A stretch of 64,000 nucleotides of DNA. It comes from Planctomycetota bacterium (GTDB lineage: Bacteria > Planctomycetota > UBA1135 > UBA2386). The notes beneath the pieces were generated by a model. The model was not told where the DNA came from and did not search any database. It saw only the letters and a list, made by a program, of their open reading frames with translations. This document shows, piece by piece, positions 32,419-40,849 of this stretch. Location of the stretch: the NCBI GenBank assembly GCA_020638695.1, contig JACKIB010000026.1, forward strand, positions 13,846 through 77,845, written 5' to 3'. The position numbers and the translations under genes were made by a program. Position 1 is the stretch's first letter; each line of letters begins with the position of its first letter.

Positions 32419-33192
32419 TTGGAGCTATTCACGGTTGCAGGGATCGTCGTCGCCTTCATCGGGGTGATCGGCGGGATGGTGGTGGAAGGGGGACACCCGA
32501 CCGCCCTGATCTCGTTGCCTTCGTTCATGATCGTGATGGTCGGCTCGCTCGGGGCGTTGCTGATCGCCACACCGATGTCCGACCTGAAGCACGGACTGAA
32601 CGGCCTGAAGGAAGTGTTCCTGCCGCCGAAGTTCGCCTTCCAGGAGACCATGGAGAAGATCCTCGAGCTCGCCAACTTGGCGCGGCGTGAGGGTCTTCTG
32701 GCGTTGGAGTCCTACACCACCAGCGCCGACGGTGACCCGTTCCTCAAGAGCTGCTTGACGCTGGCGATCGACGGGAGCAGCGCCGAGGCGATTCGCGACA
32801 CCGTCGAGACGCAGATGATGATCTCCGCCGAGGACTACAAGGCGGGTTCCAAGTTCTGGGCCAACTGGGCGGCCTACGCACCGACCGTCGGCGTGCTCGG
32901 CGCCGTGCTCGGTCTGATCCACGTCATGCAAGTGCTGGACAAGCCCGAGTTGATCGGTCCAGGTATTGCGGTGGCGTTCGTCGCGACGGTGTACGGTGTC
33001 GGTTTCGCCAACGTCATCTGTCTGCCGTTCCAGGCCAAGCTCAACCGGCAGAACGAGCACCGCCAGCTGTTGATGGCGATGACGCTCGAAGGCGTTGTCG
33101 GGATCCAGTCCGGGCTCGCACCCGGTGCGTTGCGCAGTCGGTTGTCGGTCTACTGCCACGGCCACGGCGGCAAGGGCAAAGACGGGCACTGA
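32419..33192 (+). CDS. motA: Flagellar motor stator protein MotA
   Basis: The product is 257 residues. Its four membrane helices begin with LFTVAGIVVAFIGVIGGMV and a second with LISLPSFMIVMVGSLGALLI; the cytoplasmic loop includes LANLARREGLLALESY. The proline-bearing helices YAPTVGVLGAVLGLIHVM and GVGFANVICLPFQAKL correspond to those that contact MotB and rotor. MotA with MotB forms the ion channel that drives flagellar rotation. The start is TTG at 32419, with a GGGGCAGG purine run upstream. It is followed 18 bases later by motB. Confidence 0.9.
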   Translation: MELFTVAGIVVAFIGVIGGMVVEGGHPTALISLPSFMIVMVGSLGALLIATPMSDLKHGLNGLKEVFLPPKFAFQETMEKILELANLARREGLLALESYTTSADGDPFLKSCLTLAIDGSSAEAIRDTVETQMMISAEDYKAGSKFWANWAAYAPTVGVLGAVLGLIHVMQVLDKPELIGPGIAVAFVATVYGVGFANVICLPFQAKLNRQNEHRQLLMAMTLEGVVGIQSGLAPGALRSRLSVYCHGHGGKGKDGH

Positions 33193-33210
33193 CCCGGACG
33201 GGGTCGCGGC

Positions 33211-33963
33211 ATGGGCAAGGGTCACAAGCACGAAGAGCACCAGAACATGGAGGCGTGGGTCATTTCCTACGCCGACATGGTGACCCTGCTGTTCGCGCTG
33301 TTCGTCGTGCTCTACGCGATCGGCGAGACCAAGCTGCGCAAGTTGCAGTTGCTCAAGAAGTCGCTGCAGTTCGCGTTCAGCTTCGAAGGGAACGGCAAGA
33401 CCAAGGAACCCGGGATTCACGACAAGGGCCAGGACGGGCGCGGGGAAGTGGTCCAGGCGGCGCAGATCCTCACTGCGCAGTCGCAGTCGATGCGGCAGTT
33501 CCTATCCAAGGAGCTTCCGGAGAAGTTCCTCGAGGCGTCGGGCCACTCGCTGAAGATCGTGCAGACCGACGACACGGTGTCGTTCGTCGCACCGCTGTCG
33601 GCCTACTTCCACGCGATGCGCTCCAACCCGCTGAAGAGCGACCAGATCAGCCACGTACTGGCCGACATCGCCGGAGCGGCGTCGACTTTCACCGAGACGG
33701 TGCGGGTGCGGATCGAAGCACCCAACGTGGTGATCGGGCGCGACCGGCAGAATGGGCTCTACGTGCGCAGTGGCCGGCTGTGTGTCGACCGGCTGTACTT
33801 CCTGCAGGAGTTCCTGTCCAACGTCCACAACATCGACCCACACCAGGTGTTGGTCGAGTTCCGCTACGACGACGGCCCGGTGTACCCGCCCGGGAGTCCT
33901 TCCGAGCAAGGCTGGGAGGAACGCGCGCGGCTCACGCTGGCGTTCTCCAACAGCTCCAAGTGA
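33211..33963 (+). CDS. motB: Flagellar motor stator protein MotB with atypical OmpA-like domain
   Basis: The product is 250 residues. The single membrane helix AWVISYADMVTLLFALFVVLYAI contains the ion-binding Asp at residue 22. A plug/linker region follows (ETKLRKLQLLKKSLQFAF). The C-terminal 90 residues follow the OmpA-like peptidoglycan-binding layout (RVRIEAPNVV.., NGLYVRSGRLCVDRLYFLQEFL, HQVLVEFRYDDGPVYP) but lack the usual TD and N-x-x-LS-x-x-RA motif residues. It forms the stator with MotA. The reading frame and neighbour support the call; the unusual anchor domain is real in the sequence. Confidence 0.85.
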   Translation: MGKGHKHEEHQNMEAWVISYADMVTLLFALFVVLYAIGETKLRKLQLLKKSLQFAFSFEGNGKTKEPGIHDKGQDGRGEVVQAAQILTAQSQSMRQFLSKELPEKFLEASGHSLKIVQTDDTVSFVAPLSAYFHAMRSNPLKSDQISHVLADIAGAASTFTETVRVRIEAPNVVIGRDRQNGLYVRSGRLCVDRLYFLQEFLSNVHNIDPHQVLVEFRYDDGPVYPPGSPSEQGWEERARLTLAFSNSSK

Positions 33964-33979
33964 CCGTCGGCGCAGCGCG

Positions 33980-34081
33980 TCAGCGTCGCCGCGACCGGCG
34001 AACTGCGTGAACGCTGACTCGTGCAGCGAACTTCGGCGTTGGCCCGGAGGATTCGTGACCGAGCTGCTGCGACTGCGCTAG
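33980..34081 (+). repeat. Pal-C remnant followed by half of a Pal-B
   Basis: GACTCGTGCAGCGAACTTCGG matches the right arm of Pal-C (GACTCATGCAACGAACTTCGG). GGCCCGGAGGATTCGTGACC and GAGCTGCTGCGACTGCGC from 34042 match the left arm of Pal-B, which breaks off at CTAG 34078-34081, immediately before the insertion sequence. Confidence 0.6.
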
Positions 34082-34150
34082 ATGGTGTAGAGAGGCCCCC
34101 CCAACCCAGCGGTTACGCTGGTTCTTGTAATTAGCCCTGGGAGGGGCCTC

Positions 34151-35205
34151 ATGGACAAGTATCGCACCGTCGTCATCGCGGACCACCACAAGTCCGTGTT
34201 CGTTTGTCGAACCGTGGACACGCAAACCGGAGAGACCGAATTGAGAACACTCAACGCGACCCGCGAGGAGCTGCAAGCGCTGTTCACGGAGCTACCGCGA
34301 CCCGCGGTGCTTTTCGTCGAGGCGTGTCGCTCCTGGGAGTGGGTCAGCGACTTGTGCGAGGACCAGGTCATGGACATGCGATTGGTGGACGCCGCGAAGA
34401 TGCCGGAGATCTGGCGATCGAACAAGAAGACCGATCGCCAGGACGTCGAGGCGATGCTGGAGCGGTGGCTGGTGACTGGACAGCTCCCGGAGTCGTTTGT
34501 CGTGCGACCGACGCTCAGCGCGAGCTCCGGGGACTGACGCGTCGCCTGGAAGAGATCCGCAAACACCGGAGGGTGACACTCAACCGAATCCACGCCTTGA
34601 TCGACGCTCACGGGATGCCCGCGAAGAAGGAGAACTTCGTCGAAGAAACTTGGAAGGCGTCCGCCCAGAGGCTTTTGCCACCGGATGTCTGGATCGTCCT
34701 CGACACGCTTCTCGACGAACTCGGTGTCCTCATCAAGCAGCAACAGACCCTTGAGCAGCGAGTCGAGGAACTGATGACGGATCACGACGACGCGAAGCGG
34801 CTACAGGCCATTCCTGGTGTGGGGAAGATCATCGCCGCGACGATCCTTGCGGAGACAGCGGACATCGAACGATTCCCGAACGCACGAGCGTTCGCAGCCT
34901 ACACCGGTCTGGTGCCGCGTGTGCGCTCCTCGGCCGGCAAAGCCAAGCTCGGCAACATCACACGCAGCGGACCACCTGGGCTTCGTTGGGCGCTCGGTCA
35001 CGCGATCTTCGCGAGCATCCGCTCCAAGCACCCCAGCGCTGCGACCGAGTTCTACCGACTGAAGGCGAAGCGAGGCAAACCCAAGAAGCTCGCAATGACG
35101 GCAGCAGCCCACAAGCTAGCCCGCATCGTTTTCGTGATGTTGTCTCGCAGCGAAGCGTTCCGTCCACCGCGGACGCGGCAACCGGTCTCCGCGAAAGTCG
35201 CGTGA
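34151..35205 (+). pseudogene. IS110-family DEDD transposase, frameshifted
   Basis: The first frame (34151-34537) gives the RuvC-like DEDD domain, with D11 (VVIADHHKS), E57 (VLFVEACRS), D95 and D98 (KKTDRQDVEAM). The second frame, 34516-35205, gives the rest, RELRGLTRRL through the coiled coil to the Tnp domain LQAIPGVGKIIAATILAE, with the serine site RVRSSAGKAKLGNITRSG. The two join if one G is restored near 34509 (CCGACGCTCAG to CCGGACGCTCAG). So this is a one-base deletion, a sequencing error, or less likely a programmed -1 shift; no slippery heptamer is seen. As read, the protein would stop after 128 residues. Confidence 0.85.
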
Positions 35206-35667
35206 TCAAACCGATGGGTTCCGTTCATCCGTTTTGATGGTGAGGAAGACTCGAGAGCATTCGGGCCGCGAAGGCTGCGATCCCGTTCCGGGCTGGGCTA
35301 CCTGGCTGTCCGCATGCGGATGGCTGGGACAGGCCGCGCCACTAGCTTGGGACGCAGCCTTCCGGACCATCCATCATGAGCCGCGCGGCACCGCCGCGGA
35401 ACCAGTGGCGAAACCCCATTGGTCAGAGCTCGCACCAGAAGCTTGGCGTGGCCTTTCTTGCCACTCCGAAGGCCTGAACTGCTCGATCCACTCCCGGGAG
35501 TAGCGCCACACGACAAACCGCATCCAACACTTCATGTCATCCAGGCAATCCCTCGCACTCGACGCCCGGGACAGCAACCTCTGCATCCGGATCGAGGGCA
35601 ACAGGGGCTGGCCGGGAGACCACCACGTACGCTCAGACTGTTTTTCTTGCGCAGCCAGTTGACTGGA
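35206..35667 (+). ncRNA. Candidate bridge/seek RNA region of the insertion sequence
   Basis: This stretch of 462 bases between the transposase stop and the right inverted repeat has no coding frame. In IS1111-group elements the guide RNA that specifies target and donor sites is encoded in the noncoding region downstream of the transposase. Inverted pairs such as CCGCGCGG-CACCG-CCGCGG can be seen around 35381-35400, but the loops that read target and donor DNA cannot be assigned here. Confidence 0.4.
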
Positions 35668-35683
35668 GGGGCCTCTCTACAGA

Positions 35684-35863
35684 AGCCCGGACTATTCGTG
35701 AGCAGCGTCGCGAGATCGTGCAAGGTTGTTGCTGGCAAGGAGAACGGCAGGTTCTGCCCGGAGGCGGGGTGCCTCCCCGTCGAGGAGCAGGTTCTGACGT
35801 TCGACGAAGCCAGCAGCGAACTTGCGCGATCGCAGCAGCTCGGTCACGAATAGTCCGGGCTAG
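35684..35863 (+). repeat. Pal-B copy (array B)
   Basis: This intact 180-bp Pal-B has its left CTAG altered to GAAG at the border of the insertion sequence. It ends GAATAGTCCGGGCTAG, sharing this CTAG with Pal-A. Confidence 0.9.
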
Positions 35864-36027
35864 GAGTCTGCGCCACAGAAGGGCGACTCAGGAGGTTCGT
35901 GGATTTCGGCGCAGGTCGCCGCCCGAAAACACAGCCGAATTGGTGGATTCGGCGAGGATTTCGGGGGGTGACAGGTGCTGGAAGGCGCGGATCTCATGGG
36001 ATGTCATTCTGTGGCGCAGACTCCTAG
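35860..36027 (-). repeat. Pal-A copy (array B)
   Basis: This is 168 bp, with perfect 21-base ends and central CCACCA stem-loop. In the same orientation it differs from the copy at 53907-54074 at only about two positions, which indicates recent spread. Confidence 0.92.
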
Positions 36028-36191
36028 TGGGGTGTGACTGAAGTTGGTCACATAAGTCGCCGGCCTACGGCCCGCTCGCGGCGTCGCAGCTCCTCAGCTT
36101 GTCCACCAACAAGCCGTGTCGTCGCAGCTCCTTGCGAGCGAACCGCATGACTCGACGACTTATGCAACGAACTTCGGACACACCCCACTAG
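36024..36191 (+). repeat. Pal-C copy (array B)
   Basis: This is 168 bp from CTAG to CTAG with the stem-loop GCTTGT-CCACCA-ACAAGC at its centre. It is nearly identical to the copy at 5990-6158. Confidence 0.92.
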
Positions 36192-36252
36192 GTTGTCGGC
36201 GGCGATCGTCGATCGTGAGCCTCCTCGTCATCCCGTGGCGCAGACTCCTGGA
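36188..36252 (-). repeat. Pal-A remnant (array B end)
   Basis: After the shared CTAG only about 65 bases remain, ending CATCCCGTGGCGCAGACTCCTGG, which equals the distal arm of Pal-A. Most of the element is deleted. Confidence 0.65.
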
Positions 36253-36416
36253 CCCCGTTGTCGCCAGCCTGCCGACTGCAACCGCGGATTCCTGTGCCGC
36301 GTCAGATCGGGCCGTCCTGCTGCGCGCCGACACGTGCGCCTCCGGTGGGCTCAGTCACTTTCCTCGTACTCACAGGCATTGCGGCACTTCGCGCGCCGCC
36401 CGGCGAGAGTTGCGGG

Positions 36417-37586
36417 CTAGGAGCGCAGGACACTGCGCGCCAGGATCGACTTCTGGATCATCGACGTGCCCTCGTAGATGCGCAGGCCGAGTGCATCGCG
36501 AAGCAGGCGTTCGGGTGGATACGCGGACGAATACCCGCGGCTACCGTGCAGCATGACCGCGGTATCCGCCGCGCGCGACGCGGCCTCGGTGGCGAACAGT
36601 TTCGCGGCGGCGAGATCGCCTGGACCTTCGCTGCCCGCCATGCGCAAGCGAGCGCACCGATACACCAGCGCGCGGCTAGCCAACAGGTCGGCAGCCATGT
36701 CGGCGATGCGTTCCTGGACCATCTGGAAGGCTGCGAGCGGCTTGCCGAACTGCTGCCGAGCGTTGACGAACTCGATGCTGCTGGACAGTGCCGCGCGCTG
36801 GATACCGACCGCGCCCGCGGCCACCGAGATGCGGCCGCACGACAGCCCCCCCATCGCCACCGCGAAGCCGTTGCCGACGCCGCCGACCACCGCCTCGGCG
36901 GGCACCGCGCTGCCGTGGAAACTCAGTCTGGCGTGGTTCGAGCCGCGATGTCCGAGTTCGACGCCGGCAACCGGTGCGCGTTGCACTCCCACCGCTTCGA
37001 GTTCGACCAGGAAGCAGGTGATCCCGTCGCGACCGCGTGCCGGATCGACGGTGGCGAACACCAGGGCGATGTCGGCGACCCCACCGTTGGTGATCCAGGT
37101 CTTGGTTCCCGCGAGCCGGTAGCTGCCGTCGCTCCCGACAGAGGCGCGGCACGCCAAGCTGGCGACGTCGGATCCGGCGTCGTCCTCGGTCAGCGCGAAG
37201 CAACCGACCACTTCGCCGCGGATCAGCGGCCCCAACCAACGGCCCCGCTGCGCGTCGTCGCCGAACTGCTCCAAGCACTGCGCCACCAGCCCCGACTGCA
37301 CCGCCATCAGCCCACGGGCGCTGCCGCACACCGCACCGACCTCCTCGTTGGCGAGGACGATCTGCAGCGCGTCCCATCCCTCGCCGCCGTGCGCCGTGGC
37401 GATCGGGCCACCGAGAATCCCGGCTGCGCCCAGCGCGCGGACTGTCTCGGGCATGAACCGGCGCTGCTCGTCGATCGCCCGCGCGTGCGGTTCGAGCTGG
37501 TCGTTCGCGAACGCGCGAATCCGCTGGGCGAACTCCCGGTACGGCGCATCCAATTCCCGGTCGGGGAGGATCGAGTCGGTTGCCAC
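36417..37586 (-). CDS. Acyl-CoA dehydrogenase
   Basis: The product is 389 residues, of usual family length. It contains GGPIATAHGGEGWDALQIVLANEEVG, the FAD-binding signature CFALTEDDAGSDVASL and TKTWITNGGVADIALVFA, and the second signature with catalytic Glu, LLRDALGLRIYEGTSMIQK, near the C-terminus. It oxidises an acyl-CoA to the 2-enoyl-CoA, passing electrons to ETF. The three-gene operon SDR, crotonase, dehydrogenase suggests breakdown or modification of a CoA-bound acid; the substrate is unknown. It starts three bases after the crotonase stop. Confidence 0.92.
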   Translation of the reverse strand: MATDSILPDRELDAPYREFAQRIRAFANDQLEPHARAIDEQRRFMPETVRALGAAGILGGPIATAHGGEGWDALQIVLANEEVGAVCGSARGLMAVQSGLVAQCLEQFGDDAQRGRWLGPLIRGEVVGCFALTEDDAGSDVASLACRASVGSDGSYRLAGTKTWITNGGVADIALVFATVDPARGRDGITCFLVELEAVGVQRAPVAGVELGHRGSNHARLSFHGSAVPAEAVVGGVGNGFAVAMGGLSCGRISVAAGAVGIQRAALSSSIEFVNARQQFGKPLAAFQMVQERIADMAADLLASRALVYRCARLRMAGSEGPGDLAAAKLFATEAASRAADTAVMLHGSRGYSSAYPPERLLRDALGLRIYEGTSMIQKSILARSVLRS

Positions 37587-37589
37587 GGC

Positions 37590-38387
37590 TCAGCGGCCCT
37601 CGAACCGCGGCGCGCGCTTGTCCCGCCACGCCTCGTAGAACTCCCGGTGGTCGGCGGCGCGTAGCAGCAGTGCCTGCGCCTGTGCCTCCTGTTCGATCGC
37701 CGACTCGAGGTCCATGTTCGCCTCGTTGACCAGCATCCGTTTGGTCATCGCGTTGGCCAAGGCCGGGCCCGCGGCCAGTCTCTCGGCCAACGCGAGTGCG
37801 TCCGGCATGAGCGATTCGGGTGCGACGACTCGGTTGGCGAGACCGATCCGTAGGCATTCCGCCGCATCGATCTTGTCGCCGAGCAGCAGGAGCTCCGCGG
37901 CACGACCTGCGCCGACCACGCGCGGGAGCAGGTGCGCGGCGCCCATGTCGGCGCCGGTCAGCCCGACCTTGCAGAACAGGAAAGCGAAGCTCGCCCGCTC
38001 GGACAGGATGCGCAAGTCGGCCGCCAAAGCCAGAACCGTTCCGGCGCCCGCCGCCACGCCGTTGACCGCGGCGACGATCGGCTTGGTCAGCCGCCGCATG
38101 TTGCGCACCACGGCTCCGGTCATCCGGGTGAACTGCAGCGTCTGTGCCAGATCCAGCTCCAGCAACGGCTTGATGATCTCCTCCACGTTGCCTCCGCTGC
38201 AGAACCCCTTGCCGGTCCCGGTCAACACCACAACCTTGACGCGGTGGTCGGTCTCGAGGTCGACGAACAGCCGCTCCAGCTGCCGGTAGATCTCGAAGGT
38301 CAGCGAGTTGAGCGTGTCGGGTCGGTCGAGGCGGAGGATCGCCACGCCGTCGTCGCGCACCTCGAAGTGGAAATCGTAGTCGGTCAT
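37590..38387 (-). CDS. Crotonase-fold (enoyl-CoA hydratase/isomerase family) protein
   Basis: The product is 265 residues. Typical crotonase blocks are present: AILRLDRPDTLNSL, VVLTGTGKGFCSGGNVEE (oxyanion hole) and KPIVAAVNGVAAGAGTVLALAADLRI. The two catalytic glutamates of true hydratases fall at positions that appear to be Val (GAGTVLALA) and Cys (FLFCKVGL) here, so it may be an isomerase, thioesterase or other crotonase. The alignment is by eye. It lies in one operon with the SDR (5 bases upstream) and acyl-CoA dehydrogenase (3 bases downstream). The start ATG is chosen at 38387. Confidence 0.85.
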   Translation of the reverse strand: MTDYDFHFEVRDDGVAILRLDRPDTLNSLTFEIYRQLERLFVDLETDHRVKVVVLTGTGKGFCSGGNVEEIIKPLLELDLAQTLQFTRMTGAVVRNMRRLTKPIVAAVNGVAAGAGTVLALAADLRILSERASFAFLFCKVGLTGADMGAAHLLPRVVGAGRAAELLLLGDKIDAAECLRIGLANRVVAPESLMPDALALAERLAAGPALANAMTKRMLVNEANMDLESAIEQEAQAQALLLRAADHREFYEAWRDKRAPRFEGR

Positions 38388-38392
38388 GTCTG

Positions 38393-39172
38393 TCAGACGA
38401 ACGCAGGGACCTTGCGGTCGAGATCGAGCACGCACCCCTCCGGCTGCTCACGCACCAGGTGCAACACCGCGGCAGCGATCTCCGCGGGGCGGTGCATGCG
38501 TCCGATGCGGTTCATGCCGCCCAGCGCTTCCATCGCTTCGTCGAAGGTCTTGCTGCCGCGTGCCGCGATCTCGGTCGCGGCCTGGCGGGTGATCTCGGTG
38601 TCGACGAACCCCGGGCACACCGCATAGACCCGTGGTGGCTTGCTGCCGAACTCCGCGGCCAACGCGCGGCACAATCCGACCATGCCGTGCTTCGCGGCGG
38701 TGTAGGCCGAGGTGAACGGGAACCCGGTCAGGCCGGCGGTCGACGCGATCTGCACCGCGCACGAGCGCGGCGCCGCGCGGAGCGACGGGAGCGCCGCCTG
38801 CAGGAGGAGGAACGGGGCGCGGACGTGCAGCGCGAGCGCCGTGTCCAAGTCGGCGAGCACGGTCTTGTCGAACCGCTCGGACGGGGCCGACCCGGCGTTG
38901 TTGACCAGCACCCGAGGGGGGCCGAGGGTGGCGACGACCTGCTCGAGAATGCGTTGGGGCGCATCGGGTTCGGTGAGGTCCGCGGCGATCGAGCTCACCA
39001 CCGCGTCCGGTGGCAGGGCCTGGCGCGCCTGTGCCAACCGATCGGCATCCCGCGCCGTGATCGCCACCTGAAACCCGGCGGCGACCAAGTCCGCGGCGAT
39101 CGCCAAGCCGATTCCGCGGCTCGCGCCGGTGATCAGCGCGACTCCGGGGCCGCTGTCGTCGGAGGATGCCAT
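38393..39172 (-). CDS. Short-chain dehydrogenase/reductase, first gene of the acyl-CoA operon
   Basis: The product is 259 residues. The nucleotide motif TGASRGIGLA, VNNAGSAPS, the active-site Ser in QIASTAGLTG and Y-T-A-A-K in SAYTAAKHGM define a classical SDR. The C-terminal region (MEALGGMNRIGRMHRPAEIA) is of the 3-hydroxyacyl-CoA dehydrogenase/ketoreductase type. With the crotonase and acyl-CoA dehydrogenase it could supply the third step of a beta-oxidation-like route; that is inference. The ATG at 39172 follows a TACGCT box by 11 bases without a Shine-Dalgarno sequence. Confidence 0.85.
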   Translation of the reverse strand: MASSDDSGPGVALITGASRGIGLAIAADLVAAGFQVAITARDADRLAQARQALPPDAVVSSIAADLTEPDAPQRILEQVVATLGPPRVLVNNAGSAPSERFDKTVLADLDTALALHVRAPFLLLQAALPSLRAAPRSCAVQIASTAGLTGFPFTSAYTAAKHGMVGLCRALAAEFGSKPPRVYAVCPGFVDTEITRQAATEIAARGSKTFDEAMEALGGMNRIGRMHRPAEIAAAVLHLVREQPEGCVLDLDRKVPAFV

Positions 39173-39183
39173 GCCGGTCCGGC

Positions 39184-39189
39184 AGCGTA
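39184..39189 (-). promoter_or_regulatory. -10 box TACGCT, 11 bases before the SDR start
   Basis: On the minus strand TACGCT is followed by 11 bases and ATG at 39172, with no ribosome-binding site. A convincing -35 box was not found. Confidence 0.35.
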
Positions 39190-39507
39190 GATGAGACGCC
39201 CGGGCCAGTCTCCACGCAGTCCGGCAAACCGGCTGCAAGTCGGCGTTGGCGGTGCGCGACGTGACCATGGAACCCGCACCGGTCGAGGGGCTTCTCGGGC
39301 GCTCGCGCCAGCGACCGTGCATCCTGGGCAACGGACCGCAACGGCGCCCGGGTCTTGGCGCGAACCGCAGTGCCTGGTCACGGCGATCGACCCGACCTGC
39401 GCATGGGCCCAGAGCCCTGCACCGGGGCTTCAGTCGTGGCCCGCAGGACGCCGATAGCAGCGGGAGAAAAGGGCGAGAGTCGAGTGTTCCGCGGACGATC
39501 CCTCGGC

Positions 39508-39534
39508 GGCCCGGCACCCACGCGGTGTCGGGCC
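39508..39534 (+). promoter_or_regulatory. Leader hairpin upstream of a secreted protein gene
   Basis: GGCCCGGCACC pairs with GGTGTCGGGCC over 11 bp with one G-U pair, with a 5-base loop and followed by GCTGCTCTTTCC. It stands 40 bases before the start codon, so it may be an attenuator or an mRNA-stabilising stem. Confidence 0.4.
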
Positions 39535-39574
39535 GCTGCTCTTTCCGCGCGCACCAGCCCGACAAGGAGTCCCC

Positions 39575-40768
39575 ATGACGAGTCGTACTCTGCTGCTCCT
39601 CGCGGTTGCCGGCCCCCTCGCGGCCCAGAGCGCCGTGGTTCCCCCGGTCTTCGCCCAGGTGCGAGGCAACGACGCCCTGTCGCTGCCCCTGCGCTGGCAC
39701 GAGGGCTTACTTCAGGTGCACCTGAAGAGTCAGAAGGGGGTGGGGAGGGTGCTCCCCGATGCCATGCTCGACACGATGCTCAAGGAGATTCGGGTACGCC
39801 GCCCGTCCTTCCTCGAGGAGCCGGCGTACGGAGCGTTGACGCGCACCTTCACGGTGCGGTTGGCGAACACCAATCTGCCACTGATGTCCATGATCGCCGA
39901 CATGGAGGCCAACCGCACCGCGGTCGTGAGTGCGACGGGTGCCAACGGTCCAACAACGCTCACCACTGTGGTGCAGGCCAAGTCGTTCAACATCGCGGCG
40001 ACGCCGAAGGCCGGGTACCGCGAAGCGGTCGGAAAGGACTTGCTGCAGCTGCCGTTCGCCAGCCCGTTCGCGTTCAAGGGCCCCGACCTGTTCGTCGACT
40101 GGGAGACCACCTCGACCTCGACCCTGCCCGACCCCAACGGTTGGGTGGATGCGCTGGTGCTGCAGTACACCGGCGACCAGGGAATCGTCGTCACCCTCGG
40201 GCAGGGCGGCTGCAGTTCGGTCGTGCCGTCGAGCGGGTTGCCGATGTCGCTCGAAGGCGAGGGCGAGCGACCGGCCGCGTCCTCCAAGGTGACCCTGCGG
40301 TTGCGCAACGCGCTCCCGTCCGCCACCTCGATGCTGTTCCTCGGGCCTCGGCCGCTTTTGCCGCGCACCAGTCAGACCGGGTACAAGGTCTACGACCCCA
40401 TGGTCGGGTACCTGACCACCATCAGCCGGCCGGAGTGTCACGTCTGGACCTCCCCGCTGACCCACCTGGTGGGGGCGACCGACGGGGCCGGATCCCAGGA
40501 CTTCGCGCTGCCGATCCCCGCGTTGCTGCCGGCGCAGTACGGCACCCTGTACGTGCTCCAGGCGGCGGTTCTCGACACCAGGGCCAGCCGGCTCGAGCTG
40601 AGCAACGGGGTCGGGGCGATCGTCGGTGCGGTAGAGATCCAGAGCCGCGCGTCGACTGTGATGTCGCCCAAGCCGTGGGTGCTCGACAGCAACAACCAGC
40701 GGATTGCCCCGGTTTCGCCCTGGGGGCCGATGAACTCCTCCCTCCCGATCCTGTGGTTCGGCTGGTGA
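39575..40768 (+). CDS. Secreted protein of unknown function
   Basis: The product is 397 residues with signal peptide MTSRTLLLLAVAGPLAAQS. The mature part is rich in beta strands, with few cysteines (SVVPSS.. GCSS and RPECHVW), and ends LPILWFGW. It resembles the large secreted or surface proteins typical of the planctomycete group suspected here, but no enzyme motif is seen. The ATG is fixed by Shine-Dalgarno AAGGAG six bases upstream. It stands alone between the acyl-CoA operon and rpmG. Confidence 0.65.
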   Translation: MTSRTLLLLAVAGPLAAQSAVVPPVFAQVRGNDALSLPLRWHEGLLQVHLKSQKGVGRVLPDAMLDTMLKEIRVRRPSFLEEPAYGALTRTFTVRLANTNLPLMSMIADMEANRTAVVSATGANGPTTLTTVVQAKSFNIAATPKAGYREAVGKDLLQLPFASPFAFKGPDLFVDWETTSTSTLPDPNGWVDALVLQYTGDQGIVVTLGQGGCSSVVPSSGLPMSLEGEGERPAASSKVTLRLRNALPSATSMLFLGPRPLLPRTSQTGYKVYDPMVGYLTTISRPECHVWTSPLTHLVGATDGAGSQDFALPIPALLPAQYGTLYVLQAAVLDTRASRLELSNGVGAIVGAVEIQSRASTVMSPKPWVLDSNNQRIAPVSPWGPMNSSLPILWFGW

Positions 40769-40792
40769 CCGGGGCCGTTCGTAGGGCGGTTC

Positions 40793-40820
40793 TTGACCTT
40801 TGGGGAGCGCGGGGTAGGCT
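40793..40820 (+). promoter_or_regulatory. Housekeeping promoter of rpmG
   Basis: TTGACC (40793-40798), a 16-base spacer and TAGGCT (40815-40820) lie 30 bases upstream of the rpmG start codon, the best -35/-10 pair seen on the plus strand. Confidence 0.55.
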
Positions 40821-40849
40821 TCTTCGCCCCTGATTCGCAGAGGCGATAC

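Larger units (their letters stand above)
34086..35681 (+). mobile_element. IS110/IS1111-type insertion sequence
   Basis: A perfect 14-bp inverted repeat TGTAGAGAGGCCCC (34086-34099) and GGGGCCTCTCTACA (35668-35681) brackets a DEDD transposase gene. Short subterminal inverted repeats are the mark of the IS1111 subgroup of IS110; classical IS110 lacks them. A further copy of GGAGGGGCCTC stands just before the start codon (34140-34150), and a perfect hairpin CCAGCG-GTTA-CGCTGG lies at 34106-34121. About 460 noncoding bases follow the transposase. On the left is half a Pal-B repeat; on the right an intact Pal-B begins only three bases away. The exact borders cannot be fixed without an empty site. 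Confidence 0.8.
39173..39574. other. Divergent intergenic region
   Basis: This stretch of 402 bases between the SDR and a secreted protein holds no gene. It contains the -10 box of the SDR at its left and a strong hairpin (39508-39534) plus a Shine-Dalgarno AAGGAG (39564-39569) at its right. Confidence 0.5.

Noticed and set aside
34151..34537. Complete 128-residue transposase or inhibitor protein
   Set aside because: The remaining transposase domain continues in the next frame with full conservation, so this is a frameshifted gene, not a short protein.
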